NCBI GenBank assembly: GCA_037384425.1
Contig: JARROA010000012.1
Coordinates: 32,281 to 96,280, forward strand
Origin: Thiodiazotropha sp037384425
Lineage (GTDB): Bacteria > Pseudomonadota > Gammaproteobacteria > Chromatiales > Chromatiaceae
DNA length: 64,000 nt
Reading direction: 5' to 3'
In this document: one piece after another, positions 45,587-54,266 of the stretch
How the letters are laid out: every line of letters begins with the position of its first letter
Position numbering within the stretch: position 1 is the stretch's first letter
Translations under genes and position numbers: made by a program
The notes under the pieces: model-generated
Database searches by the model: none
What the model was told of the DNA's origin: nothing
Seen by the model: only the letters and a program-made list of their open reading frames with translations

Positions 45587-45840
45587 TCGTTTGCTATAAA
45601 CCGATGCTTGTCTTGCTGGCGTCGGGAATGTGCTATCTGTCGGCAATGAGTTTGGAATCCACAGCAGAGGTAGCGCTGCTCACTTCGAAGCGGAGGGATA
45701 AAAAAATCCGGAGGAGAGGCATCCATGTTGTGAATGTGTTTTCCTTGTGGATTTTTCAGGTTAGCAAACTATGCGGTTTTGAGGAAGGCAGGCCAAAAGC
45801 AACTCTGTGCCAGAGAGCTCTGGATGATTGTCATGTCACA

Positions 45841-47874
45841 CTATAATTCGCAAGCCAACAGCAATGAAAATCTCACGCCATTGACAAGATTTTTCGCTCC
45901 GGCCTCACCGTTGTGGAATTCCACGATGAGTTTCACCAGATAAAGCCCCAGTCCCAGGTGGGGCTCGTTTCCATTCTTGTCGCGTACCGACACCATTGAC
46001 GCAAAAAGGGCATGCTCCATGTCCTTGGGCAATGGGCTGCCCTGGTTCTCTACCGCGATCTGTACTTGATGATCTCCACAGGTGTTGATGGTGAGACGGA
46101 TCGGTGTTCCTTCCGTGTGGAAATCAATCGCATTGCTGATCAGCTTATCCAGTGCCTGCCCTATCAGTTCCGGTGCGGCCATGACTTCGATGGACGTGTC
46201 CGGTATCTCGCATTGGAAAGTGACTTGCGGATTGCTGAGACGATAGCCTTCACAGAGTCCCTTGCACAGCTCGCTCAGGTCGAGGCGGATCATCTCCGCC
46301 GATTGCAGGGCCTGTTCCAGGCGGGTCGCTTCGCGCAGGCGATTGAGGATCAGGTGCAGGCGCTGGGTTCCTTCCAGCGCACGTTCGGTGTAGCGCTTTC
46401 TGGTTTCGGGCGTGTCATCCGCTTGCAGGTTTTCCAGTGATGACTGCACCATGGCCAGCGGAGTGCGGAATTCGTGGGCCAGTCGTGAGGCCATCTGTTC
46501 CAGGTAGTGGTTGTAGGCCTGCAGGCGTTGCAGCACGCTGGCGAAGCTACGGTCCAGATCGCCCAGTTCGTCAGTGTCGTTGCTGCCCTTGACCGCCTTC
46601 ATGACGCGGCCGTCGTGGCTGACGGCACGATTGAATTTGCGGTTGAGTCGCGAGATGCGGCCGGTGAGCCAGGTGGCGAGGAGGAAGAGGGTGCCGGCGG
46701 TAATCAGGAACAGGATCAAGCTGGTGCCGAGCAGACCTTCCAGCGCCTGCCGCTGCAGCAGCAGGATGTTGCCGGTGGTCTGTTCCACCAGAATAGCGCC
46801 CACCGTTTCACCGCGGTTGGTCAGCGGGTAGGCAGCGGAGAGGGTGTTGGCCCGCGTGTCGGCATAGCGGTAGATCGCCGGTTTGCCATCGAGGGCACGC
46901 CGGATCTCCGGGCCGTCCATGCGGCCGGCGTGCTCGCGGGTGGCGGCGCTTTCGGATCCGGGCCGGCTCAGCAGAAGGCCGAGCAAACGTTGCGAGAGTG
47001 TACGCGGCTCGCCGCTGTCGGTGGCCAGGGTGCCGTGGCGGCCGACCACCTGACGCTGGCGGTTGAGGATGGTGTAGCGGTGGGTACGGCTGTCGAGCCC
47101 TTGCAGCAGGGTCCCGCTCGGCAGGCTCGGCATCACCAGCTGTGCCAACTGGTCGTTACGCTGCCAACCCGAGGTGGAGGCGATGCCCTGAATGCCCTCC
47201 CGCCCCTGCGCCCGGTCGATCACGGCCAGCGAGAGTCCCTGTTCCGCCATCGCCAGCGGCAGGCGCAGCTCCACCGTGTAGCCCTCCGCGCTCTCCTGCC
47301 ATTCACCACGGATGGCGCGTTCGCTGCCACCGTTGAGCGGTTCGACGGTGAGCCAGCCGGGTGCCGAAGTGCCGATGCGGTACTGCCGGCTTTTGGCTCC
47401 CTCGCCGGGCAGGGCGAGTAGCAGGTGGTCGCCGGTGGTGAGCGGTTCGCCGGGACGGGGATAGGCAAGGGTGCGATCGTGCACGCGCACAAGCAGGTAG
47501 ATGTCGCGTTCATGATAGCCGGCCAGCAGATCGAAGCGGATCGCGTCGGGGGTGGTTTCGCTGGCCCGGTAGCGGCGTGCCTGGGTGAGCAGGTCATCCC
47601 ACTCCTCGGCATAACCGTCGACCAGGGCCGGTTGCGGCAGGGGATGGACATAGAGACTCTTGCCGGCGTTTCTACCGTTGAGCTGAGGCATTTGGTTGGT
47701 CAGCACTCCGGCCACCACTTCGGCGCGGCTCAGCAGCAGCGCCTCTTGTGCCTGGCGCAGGCTGTCCTCGGTCTCCTGCAGATAGCGGTAACCGGCCCAG
47801 GGGATCGCCAGCAGGGTGAGGGAGGCGAGGGCCAGTTTGAAGCGCAGGGAGTGGCGGAAGCGGGGTTGCCCCAT
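45841..47874 (-). CDS. pdsS: Dedicated sortase system histidine kinase PdsS
   Basis: From the ATG at 47874 the product has 677 residues. It has an N-terminal helix (FKLALASLTLLAIPWAGY), a long periplasmic sensor region, a second helix near 420 (LIITAGTLFLLATWL region), a HAMP-like segment, the His box LAHEFRTPLAMVQSSLENL and an ATPase domain with SNAIDF and LGLGLYLVKLIVEF. It matches the proteobacterial dedicated sortase system kinase. It lies 10 bp after pdsR and is likely to sense surface or envelope state for the sortase locus. Confidence 0.88.
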   Translation of the reverse strand: MGQPRFRHSLRFKLALASLTLLAIPWAGYRYLQETEDSLRQAQEALLLSRAEVVAGVLTNQMPQLNGRNAGKSLYVHPLPQPALVDGYAEEWDDLLTQARRYRASETTPDAIRFDLLAGYHERDIYLLVRVHDRTLAYPRPGEPLTTGDHLLLALPGEGAKSRQYRIGTSAPGWLTVEPLNGGSERAIRGEWQESAEGYTVELRLPLAMAEQGLSLAVIDRAQGREGIQGIASTSGWQRNDQLAQLVMPSLPSGTLLQGLDSRTHRYTILNRQRQVVGRHGTLATDSGEPRTLSQRLLGLLLSRPGSESAATREHAGRMDGPEIRRALDGKPAIYRYADTRANTLSAAYPLTNRGETVGAILVEQTTGNILLLQRQALEGLLGTSLILFLITAGTLFLLATWLTGRISRLNRKFNRAVSHDGRVMKAVKGSNDTDELGDLDRSFASVLQRLQAYNHYLEQMASRLAHEFRTPLAMVQSSLENLQADDTPETRKRYTERALEGTQRLHLILNRLREATRLEQALQSAEMIRLDLSELCKGLCEGYRLSNPQVTFQCEIPDTSIEVMAAPELIGQALDKLISNAIDFHTEGTPIRLTINTCGDHQVQIAVENQGSPLPKDMEHALFASMVSVRDKNGNEPHLGLGLYLVKLIVEFHNGEAGAKNLVNGVRFSLLLACEL

Positions 47875-47884
47875 GACGGTTCGG

Positions 47885-48577
47885 TCAGCGTTTCCAGCGG
47901 TAGCCGGCGCCGTAGACCGACTCGATGTGGTCGAACTCCGGATCCTGTTCGAGAAACTTGCGCCGGATACGCTTGATGTGGGAGCTGATGCTCGCCTCGT
48001 CGACGTAGATCTGCGCCTCATCCATCAGCTGCCCACGACTGCGCACATGGCCGGGTCGTCGAGCCAGGGCGTGCACCATCCAGAATTCGGTGACGGTGAG
48101 CGGGACCGGCGTGTCGTCCCAGTGGGCGGTAAGGCGCTGGATATCGAGCCGCAGGGCGTCGCAGACCAGCTGCTCCGGTTCGTCCGTGGTCTGGGAAAGG
48201 GCGTCGATGCGTCGGAACAGGGCGGCGATTCGAGCCGCCAGATGGGGCAGGCTGATCTCTTTGGTCAGGTAGTCGTCGGCGCCCAGGCGCAGGCCGGCAA
48301 CGCTGTCGAAGTCACTGTCGCGGGCGGTGAGAAAGATGATCGGCAGAGTCAGGGAGCGGGCCCGCAATTCGCGGCAGAGATCGAAGCCGCCGTCGATCTC
48401 GTCGCCCAGACCGATGTCGAGGATCACCAGGTCGGGGAGGGATTGTTCGAACGCCTGCAGGGCCTGTTGGCGGGAGGCGTAGCCGTTGACCCGGTAGCCC
48501 TGTCGCTGCAGGTAGTCGGCATAGTTCTCGCGGATCACCGCTTCGTCTTCGATGATGGCGATCTGTCGGCTGGGCAC
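47885..48577 (-). CDS. pdsR: Dedicated sortase system response regulator PdsR
   Basis: A 230-residue OmpR-type regulator starting at GTG 48577. The receiver has IIEDE, the phosphorylatable Asp in LVILDIGLGDE and the Lys in DDYLTKEIS. The winged helix has TVTEFWMVHALARRPGHVRSR and the final ESVYGAGYRWKR. It pairs with PdsS and probably controls pdsO, the target and the sortase at 53.4-56.9 kb. It follows the GGDEF/EAL gene by 43 bp, so the two may share a transcript. Confidence 0.9.
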   Translation of the reverse strand: MPSRQIAIIEDEAVIRENYADYLQRQGYRVNGYASRQQALQAFEQSLPDLVILDIGLGDEIDGGFDLCRELRARSLTLPIIFLTARDSDFDSVAGLRLGADDYLTKEISLPHLAARIAALFRRIDALSQTTDEPEQLVCDALRLDIQRLTAHWDDTPVPLTVTEFWMVHALARRPGHVRSRGQLMDEAQIYVDEASISSHIKRIRRKFLEQDPEFDHIESVYGAGYRWKR

Positions 48578-48620
48578 GGCTTTCGTTTGGGGTTGATGAT
48601 TCAGGCCGTCATCTTAGCAC

Positions 48621-51524
48621 TCAGCCGGAGCCGAGCACAGATGAGCCGCCTCCTTCCTCTGCGGCGACAGGTATCTGAGGTGAGGGGCGCCCGATGTAGT
48701 AGCCCTGGGCGTAGACCACGCCCAGGTCCGCCAGCAGGTTGAGGGTGGTCTCATCCTCCACGAACTCCGCCACCGTCTCCTTGCCGAGGGCATGGGCCAT
48801 CTCGGTCAGGGCCTTGACGAATACTTGGTCCTTCGGATTGTTCGGCAGCTGCTTGATGAAACTGCCGTCGATCTTGACGATATCGAGCGGCAGTTCGCGC
48901 AGGTAGTAGAACGAGGAGAAGCCGACGCCGAAGTCGTCGAGGGCGAAGCGACAGCCCAGCGCCTGCAGTTCGGTCATCAGCCGCTCGGCGGCACTGACGT
49001 CGGCGAGGGCGGCGGTTTCGGTCAGTTCGAAGACCAGATTTTGCGGATCGACATCGTGGCTGCTCAACAGATGGGTCAACTGCTGCAACAGTTGCGGATC
49101 GTCGATCACCCGGCCGGAGAGGTTGATCGAGAGAGTGATCGGCTTTTCCTGGCCCTTGAGACTGGCCAGCTTCTCGATCGACGCCTTGAGTACGTAACGG
49201 TTGATCTGATGAATCAATCCGGTGCGCTCGGCGACACCAATGAACTCTCCCGGCATGATCAGGTTGCCCTCTGGGGAGAGCATGCGGATCAGGACTTCGT
49301 AATGGGAGATCTCGCCGCTGTCGATGTTCATGATGGGTTGGAAGTGGAGCGTCATGCGTTCTTCGGTCAGCGCGCGCTCGATGCGGTCCTTCCAGGTGAC
49401 TTTTGCGCTCAGCTGCTCCCGTGCCTGTTCGCTGTCGAGGAAGACGTGCCAGCAGTTTCTGCCCGCCTCCTTGGCCTGGTACATGGCGAGGTCGGCGTTC
49501 GACAGCAGTTCCTGAAAATTGCCGCCGTGCTGGGGATAGGTGACGATGCCGATACTGGACGATATCCGATAGCTGCTGCCCTTTAGCGGAATGGCGATCT
49601 GTCTCAGCTCTTCAAGCAGCTTGTCGGCAAACTGTTTGGCATCGTGTATATCCGATTCCGGAATCACAATGGCGAACTCGTCACCGCCCAGGCGTGCCAG
49701 AAGATCGCTGGAACGGGTGATTTCGCGAAGTTTCTTCGCCACCATCTGCAGCAGTGCGTCGCCGGCCTGATGACCGCTCGAGTCATTGATGAACTTGAAG
49801 TGATCGAGATCGAAGAACAGTAGCGATGAGTTGTGGTGATAGCGTTCCGCCAGGGTGAGGATCTTTTCGAATTCGATCTGGAAACTGCGCCGGTTGTAAA
49901 GCTCCGTCAGCGGGTCGTGGCTGGCCAGCCAGGTCAGCCGCTGCTTGGCCATTTCCCTGTCGGTGATGTCGAGCCCCACTGAGAGCAGCACCGGCACGTT
50001 GGGAAAGGGACGTCCCGGCAGATGCGAGTGGATCCAGGAAATGGTGCGTTGGGTGCCGTCCGACGAAAAGGCAGTGGCGTCATGACGATAGGAGCTGATC
50101 ATGCCGATCTTGATGCGGGTCAAGGCATGCTGCAGCTCTTCGTCGTCTTCCGTGGTCATGAAGACATCGGAGAAGTAACGCGAGCCGCGATGGTAGTTCT
50201 TGACGCCGATGAATTCCCCTCCCTGTTCGTTGATGGTGAGGATGCTGCCATCGCAATCCTGGGTCAGGATGATCACCTGGGCGCTGTTCATGATCGCGGT
50301 CAGGAAGTCACGTTCGGAAGAGAGCTCTTCACTGTGCTTGAGCAGGCGCTCGGTCTGATTCTGCACCTCCTGGTGCAGACGCTCCAGCGTATGTGAGAGT
50401 TCTATGGCCGAGTCACCCGCGATGTCTATTTCATCCTGATAGCGGGGATGGTGTTGTTGCCCGAGTTTTCCCCTCACCTGGTTGTAGGCGTTCTTCGCCA
50501 GCAGCGGCAGGCTGTTGGAGATCAACAACAGTCGCTTCAGGGGACGTTGCAACATCAACAGCAGGAGGATTTCAGAGATGGTGAATCCGATCAGTCCGAT
50601 GAGTACCGACTTGATGGTGGCCGCGCGGATCTGTGTGACCACCGGAGTGATGTCGCTGAGCAGCAGGAAGTCGGCGGAGACGATACCGGTGTCGCTGCTG
50701 GCCGGTACGATGCTGATGGCATAGTGATGTCCGTCGACGCTGATGGTGGTGTCTTTGTCGATCAGATCTTTCATCCCGATGCGCTGGGTGACCTGCTCCA
50801 ACAGTGGGAGCTGTTGGGCGAGGTTGCTACCGGCGGCCACATAACGGTCCCAACGACGCAAATAGCGCTGATTGCCGGCGAGCCGCTTGATCAACTTGGG
50901 TTTACTGATCACTGCCACGTCCGTTTTGGCCAGTTCGTTGAATTCAATCACCAGATCCGCCAGCGAGCGTCCGACCAGAAGCACACCGGCTTTCTTACCC
51001 TCGTATAGCAGGGGCACGGCGACGTACTGGCTGCAGTCCAGATCGCAATGCAGCATGTTCAAGGGGCTTTCGGCGCTATTCACCGATGAGATCAGGTTTC
51101 TGAAAACGATCGATTCGTTGTCCTCGGTTTGCCAGTTGAAAAGGCGCTCGTTATGCGCCGAGTAGAAGGCGGCACTCTGCAGCTCCCATTCCAGTTCCAG
51201 TGTCGGTGCGCTGTGGATAAAGAAATTCTGCAGCTTGTCGGCGATGGGGATTTCACTGGAGGGTGTCGCGGCTGTCGCCACGCTGGGGATCATCTGCGCA
51301 ATCTGTTCCAGACGGAAGAAGCTCTTTTCCAGCAGCGCCTTGACCTGACGACCCTGTTGTTCCTTGATCTGGTCCTGATAGGTCAGGAACAAATCCCGCT
51401 GCTCATAATACCCCATGGTGGACAGCCCCGCGTTGACGATCAGCAGGATCAGGCTTAACAGTGCGACCACCTTCCATCTCAAGCTGAAAAAGCGCTGATT
51501 ATGTTCGTTGAGTGGGGATTCCAT
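48621..51524 (-). CDS. Sensor PAS-GGDEF-EAL protein
   Basis: A 967-residue c-di-GMP enzyme. Two membrane segments (about 14-33 and 305-327) flank a periplasmic sensor domain. A PAS-like domain (ILTINEQGGEFIGV) is followed by a GGDEF domain with intact RLGGDEF near residue 611, and an EAL-type domain from about 740 whose motif reads EVL, not EAL. The other catalytic signatures stand (FELTET, LDDFGVGFSS, VKIDGSF, VAEFVE, AQGYYIG), so hydrolysis is possible. It starts 36 bp after the porin gene and follows a pstS-like gene, a grouping seen with surface-attachment c-di-GMP modules. Confidence 0.9.
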   Translation of the reverse strand: MESPLNEHNQRFFSLRWKVVALLSLILLIVNAGLSTMGYYEQRDLFLTYQDQIKEQQGRQVKALLEKSFFRLEQIAQMIPSVATAATPSSEIPIADKLQNFFIHSAPTLELEWELQSAAFYSAHNERLFNWQTEDNESIVFRNLISSVNSAESPLNMLHCDLDCSQYVAVPLLYEGKKAGVLLVGRSLADLVIEFNELAKTDVAVISKPKLIKRLAGNQRYLRRWDRYVAAGSNLAQQLPLLEQVTQRIGMKDLIDKDTTISVDGHHYAISIVPASSDTGIVSADFLLLSDITPVVTQIRAATIKSVLIGLIGFTISEILLLLMLQRPLKRLLLISNSLPLLAKNAYNQVRGKLGQQHHPRYQDEIDIAGDSAIELSHTLERLHQEVQNQTERLLKHSEELSSERDFLTAIMNSAQVIILTQDCDGSILTINEQGGEFIGVKNYHRGSRYFSDVFMTTEDDEELQHALTRIKIGMISSYRHDATAFSSDGTQRTISWIHSHLPGRPFPNVPVLLSVGLDITDREMAKQRLTWLASHDPLTELYNRRSFQIEFEKILTLAERYHHNSSLLFFDLDHFKFINDSSGHQAGDALLQMVAKKLREITRSSDLLARLGGDEFAIVIPESDIHDAKQFADKLLEELRQIAIPLKGSSYRISSSIGIVTYPQHGGNFQELLSNADLAMYQAKEAGRNCWHVFLDSEQAREQLSAKVTWKDRIERALTEERMTLHFQPIMNIDSGEISHYEVLIRMLSPEGNLIMPGEFIGVAERTGLIHQINRYVLKASIEKLASLKGQEKPITLSINLSGRVIDDPQLLQQLTHLLSSHDVDPQNLVFELTETAALADVSAAERLMTELQALGCRFALDDFGVGFSSFYYLRELPLDIVKIDGSFIKQLPNNPKDQVFVKALTEMAHALGKETVAEFVEDETTLNLLADLGVVYAQGYYIGRPSPQIPVAAEEGGGSSVLGSG

Positions 51525-51560
51525 TGAGCTTTATTTTGCAGTGGTTGTTTCGCAGACGGT

Positions 51561-52769
51561 TCAGAAACTGTAGGAGACCAACAGCGAGAAGAGGTTCCAG
51601 TCCTTGATGGTTTCGTTGGGTATCGGATTCTCCAGGCCAGAAAGAAAGATGGTGCCGTCCACGCGGCTGAACTCGGCACGCAGCATCAGCTTTTCCGTCG
51701 GTTCCCACAACAGCCCCAGGGTCCAGAGCTTGCTGTAGAAGGTGTATGAGTTCAGCCCAATGACCTGACTCGACTCCGAACCATCTGGGTCGTCCTTGTT
51801 GTAGTGGCTCTCTTCATAACGCAGCATCAGTTCCCAATCCTCATGCAGCCGGTAGTCGCCCTGCAGGTAATAGCCGTCGAGGGTAGTGTCGGCGGGGTCG
51901 AGAAAACCGCCGAAGCCGCTGTAGTCGAGGGGTTCCTGCATGTATTCGGCCGTCAGGCGCCATGGACCGTTGTTGTATTGGGCGGAAAACACCCAGTAGT
52001 CGATGTCGATCTTGCCGTCCGGCAGGATGTTGGTTTCGCTGTCGAGCTCGAGCATGGCGTTGCTCAGTGCCAGTCTGAAGCGTCCGCCATCATATTCATA
52101 CAGCAGGTGGCCTCCGGTGGTGAGGCCGTCCTGTTCCATGGAAGCCTGCAACGAAGGATCGAGATAGCTCTTCTCCACATTCTCGTCGATCGGCGTCTTG
52201 CCGGCGAACAACTGCAGATTGAAGCGGTGCATGGCGTTGTTGCGTTCCCCATAGAACTGGAGGCCGTCGTTGGAGAGTACCATGTTGCGCACCCGGTCCC
52301 AGTAGATGGCCTGGGGCATGAAGATGCCCGGGCGGGTGGCGGCCACGTCGCGGGTGTTGTTGTAGAGACCCAAGGGATTCTTGTTCCTTCCCAGGATCAG
52401 GCCAGCGCGTCCACGCTCGTCCATGTGCATCTGGTAGTCGAGCTGCGCATAGTCGACCGCCAGGGAACCGTCATACATTTCGCCGGCGACCCGCGACAGC
52501 AGCTGGGCCGAGGCCATGAGGTTGGGCTGCAGACGGTAGGAGGCGTTGACCCCCAACTCACGGAAATCGAAGCTGCCGTCCCTGCTATCGCCGAAAAACT
52601 GATTTTCGGTGGTCTTTACATAAGCCTGGGTGAGAAAGCCGTGAATCTGCAAATTGTGGTCCATCGACTCCGTTTCCGCCCCGAACGCGATGCTGCTCAC
52701 ACCACCGGCGAGCATCAGAAGCCAGCGGGCGGCAACGCTATTCAACGGCAATCGTCCGTACTTGCTCAT
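51561..52769 (-). CDS. Outer-membrane porin-like protein
   Basis: A 402-residue protein with a signal peptide (WLLMLAGGVSSIAFG), a mature start LQIHGFLTQAYVKTTENQFFG typical of porins and alternating barrel strands ending in FSLLVSYSF with the C-terminal Phe. Its start lies inside the 3' end of the pstS-like gene (32-bp overlap), which implies coupling. Substrate specificity is unknown; phosphate or another anion would fit the neighbour. Confidence 0.82.
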   Translation of the reverse strand: MSKYGRLPLNSVAARWLLMLAGGVSSIAFGAETESMDHNLQIHGFLTQAYVKTTENQFFGDSRDGSFDFRELGVNASYRLQPNLMASAQLLSRVAGEMYDGSLAVDYAQLDYQMHMDERGRAGLILGRNKNPLGLYNNTRDVAATRPGIFMPQAIYWDRVRNMVLSNDGLQFYGERNNAMHRFNLQLFAGKTPIDENVEKSYLDPSLQASMEQDGLTTGGHLLYEYDGGRFRLALSNAMLELDSETNILPDGKIDIDYWVFSAQYNNGPWRLTAEYMQEPLDYSGFGGFLDPADTTLDGYYLQGDYRLHEDWELMLRYEESHYNKDDPDGSESSQVIGLNSYTFYSKLWTLGLLWEPTEKLMLRAEFSRVDGTIFLSGLENPIPNETIKDWNLFSLLVSYSF

Positions 52770-53157
52770 TGATCATGTCCTCGGAAAGGTAACCGATGGC
52801 GCCCGGTATCTGGGACAACATGTCCAGCATCTCCTGTTCACTCTCCACTCTCTCCGGGGCCTGGCCGGTGCCGGAGAAGATCTGACGGTTCCAGGCTCTG
52901 CGTAGTTGATGGGGAAAGACGCCGAGAATGCGTTTACTGAACAGGGCGTGCAGTTCGTTCTTGTCGCCTAGCACAAATACCCGGATCGGCGTGCCGTTGG
53001 GCCAACTGGTCAGACGCATGGTGAAAATAGAACGCACCACGCTGCGCGGAAGCGACGTTTCCGCGATGCCGGGATTGGCAATCAACTCCACAGCTTCGCT
53101 ATGCGTGGCGAAGCAGAGGAGAAACGCTGCGACGAAGTGTCGAAGGGCAGGTGTCAT
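52738..53157 (-). CDS. PstS-like periplasmic substrate-binding protein (short)
   Basis: A 139-residue protein with a signal peptide (HFVAAFLLCFATHSEA). It matches the short PstS-like group (LSRSVV-type start LPRSVVRSIFTMRLTSWPNGTP, AWNRQIFSGTGQAPE and the end PGAIGYLSEDM). It is too short for a full transporter-binding protein, and no ABC permease is nearby. It heads the run porin, GGDEF/EAL, pdsR, pdsS on this strand and may act as a ligand-sensing partner of the GGDEF/EAL sensor. Confidence 0.72.
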   Translation of the reverse strand: MTPALRHFVAAFLLCFATHSEAVELIANPGIAETSLPRSVVRSIFTMRLTSWPNGTPIRVFVLGDKNELHALFSKRILGVFPHQLRRAWNRQIFSGTGQAPERVESEQEMLDMLSQIPGAIGYLSEDMINEQVRTIAVE

Positions 53158-53436
53158 CGGGTGGGTTCATTCCATTGTATTCCGTATGCGTGTCGGCATC
53201 CTACAGGGGTAACTTTAGCGGGCAGCTCGATATTTTTTCTTTATACGGCCATTCGGGCGGATCTTCTGATAATGCCACTTTTTTGCCTGAATCTGTCTTC
53301 CAAATGCCATCTTCCCGGGCCATTTCCGCCATTTCACACCGCTTTAATCCCTATCGCAAGTTCGAAAACCGGCGCAGGCGAGGACCGCCGTCTCCACCAG
53401 GGAGGGTGCGCTGGACCAACTGAATAGGAGTTAGCG

Positions 53437-54108
53437 ATGAAAAAAACTGCAATTGCCATGAGTCTGACCGCCCTGTTGCTCTCCCAGCCGCTGCTGGCCG
53501 AGGAGAAAGCGGACACCATCGACAAGACCTCGCTCAAGGCCACCGCCAGCGGAGTCGTGATCGGCGGCTTGTTGGCCGGTCCTCCCGGCATGCTGGTCGG
53601 GATGGCCGGCGGCGCGCTGGTTGGTGAGTTGGAAAATCGGCAGCAGACGATCGGTGAACGCGATCGTGCCCTGGCCGATGCGGAGCGGGAGACGGCCCGA
53701 AGGCATCAAGCCTACAAGGAGCTGCTGGACACCACCCGCTCACGCCTGAGTGCGATGGAGGAGGGATTCTCCTTCTGTCTCGGGTTCCGCAGCGACAGTG
53801 CTGAAATCGAACCCCAGATCGCCAGCCAGCTGGCCTCGCTGGCGCAGATGCTGAAGGCCTTTCCCGAGCTGGATCTGCAGATTTTCGCCGGCGCCGACCG
53901 TCGCGGCGGGGAGCATTACAACCAGAATCTCAGCCGCGCGCGGGCGGAAGTGGTGGCGGACCATCTACGCCGGGCCGGACTGGCCGATGGCCGCATCCGC
54001 ATCCTCTATGTGGGTGAGCAGGCCGCGGCCTATGCGGAGGACGACCTGGATGGCCTCAGCTTCGATCGTATCGTGAAACTGTCGCTGGTTAAGGGGGAGA
54101 CGTCATGA
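53437..54108 (+). CDS. pdsO: Sortase-associated OmpA-like protein PdsO
   Basis: A 223-residue protein: signal peptide (AMSLTALLLSQPLLA), a glycine-zipper stretch (GVVIGGLLAGPPGMLVGMAGG, about 35-55), a coiled-coil and an OmpA-like C-terminal domain (DLQIFAGADRRGGEHYNQNLSRARAEVV). It begins the sortase gene set and is divergent from the pstS-like operon across a 279-bp gap that is AT-richer than its flanks. A ribosome site (AGGAG) precedes the ATG. Confidence 0.88.
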   Translation: MKKTAIAMSLTALLLSQPLLAEEKADTIDKTSLKATASGVVIGGLLAGPPGMLVGMAGGALVGELENRQQTIGERDRALADAERETARRHQAYKELLDTTRSRLSAMEEGFSFCLGFRSDSAEIEPQIASQLASLAQMLKAFPELDLQIFAGADRRGGEHYNQNLSRARAEVVADHLRRAGLADGRIRILYVGEQAAAYAEDDLDGLSFDRIVKLSLVKGETS

Positions 54109-54266
54109 AAGGCTATCCCCAACCCCTGAGTGAGGCCTTTGTCTACAGCTCGCCGGAACGTCCCGTTGGGGGTTCCTTCCGCTGGGTGTCACCGCGGACC
54201 GCTCCGGTCCGCGGCCAGCGTCGGCAACACCGGGAGGTGCCCCATGGCCGCAGAGACCCCCGTTAG
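54105..54266 (+). CDS. Possible 53-residue protein coupled to pdsO
   Basis: An ATG at 54105 overlaps the pdsO stop (ATGA) and has a strong ribosome site (AAGGGGGAG) ahead of it. The 53-codon frame, starting MKGYPQPLSEAFVYSS, ends at a TAG at 54264, 20 bp inside the sortase target gene. It is basic towards its end and has no signal peptide. It may be a real small protein or a leader that couples translation of pdsO and the target. Confidence 0.4.
   Translation: MKGYPQPLSEAFVYSSPERPVGGSFRWVSPRTAPVRGQRRQHREVPHGRRDPR

Noticed and set aside
45532..45846. 104-codon plus-strand frame between the DUF4304 gene and pdsS
   Set aside because: It overlaps the DUF4304 gene in antisense, has no domain and no convincing ribosome site.
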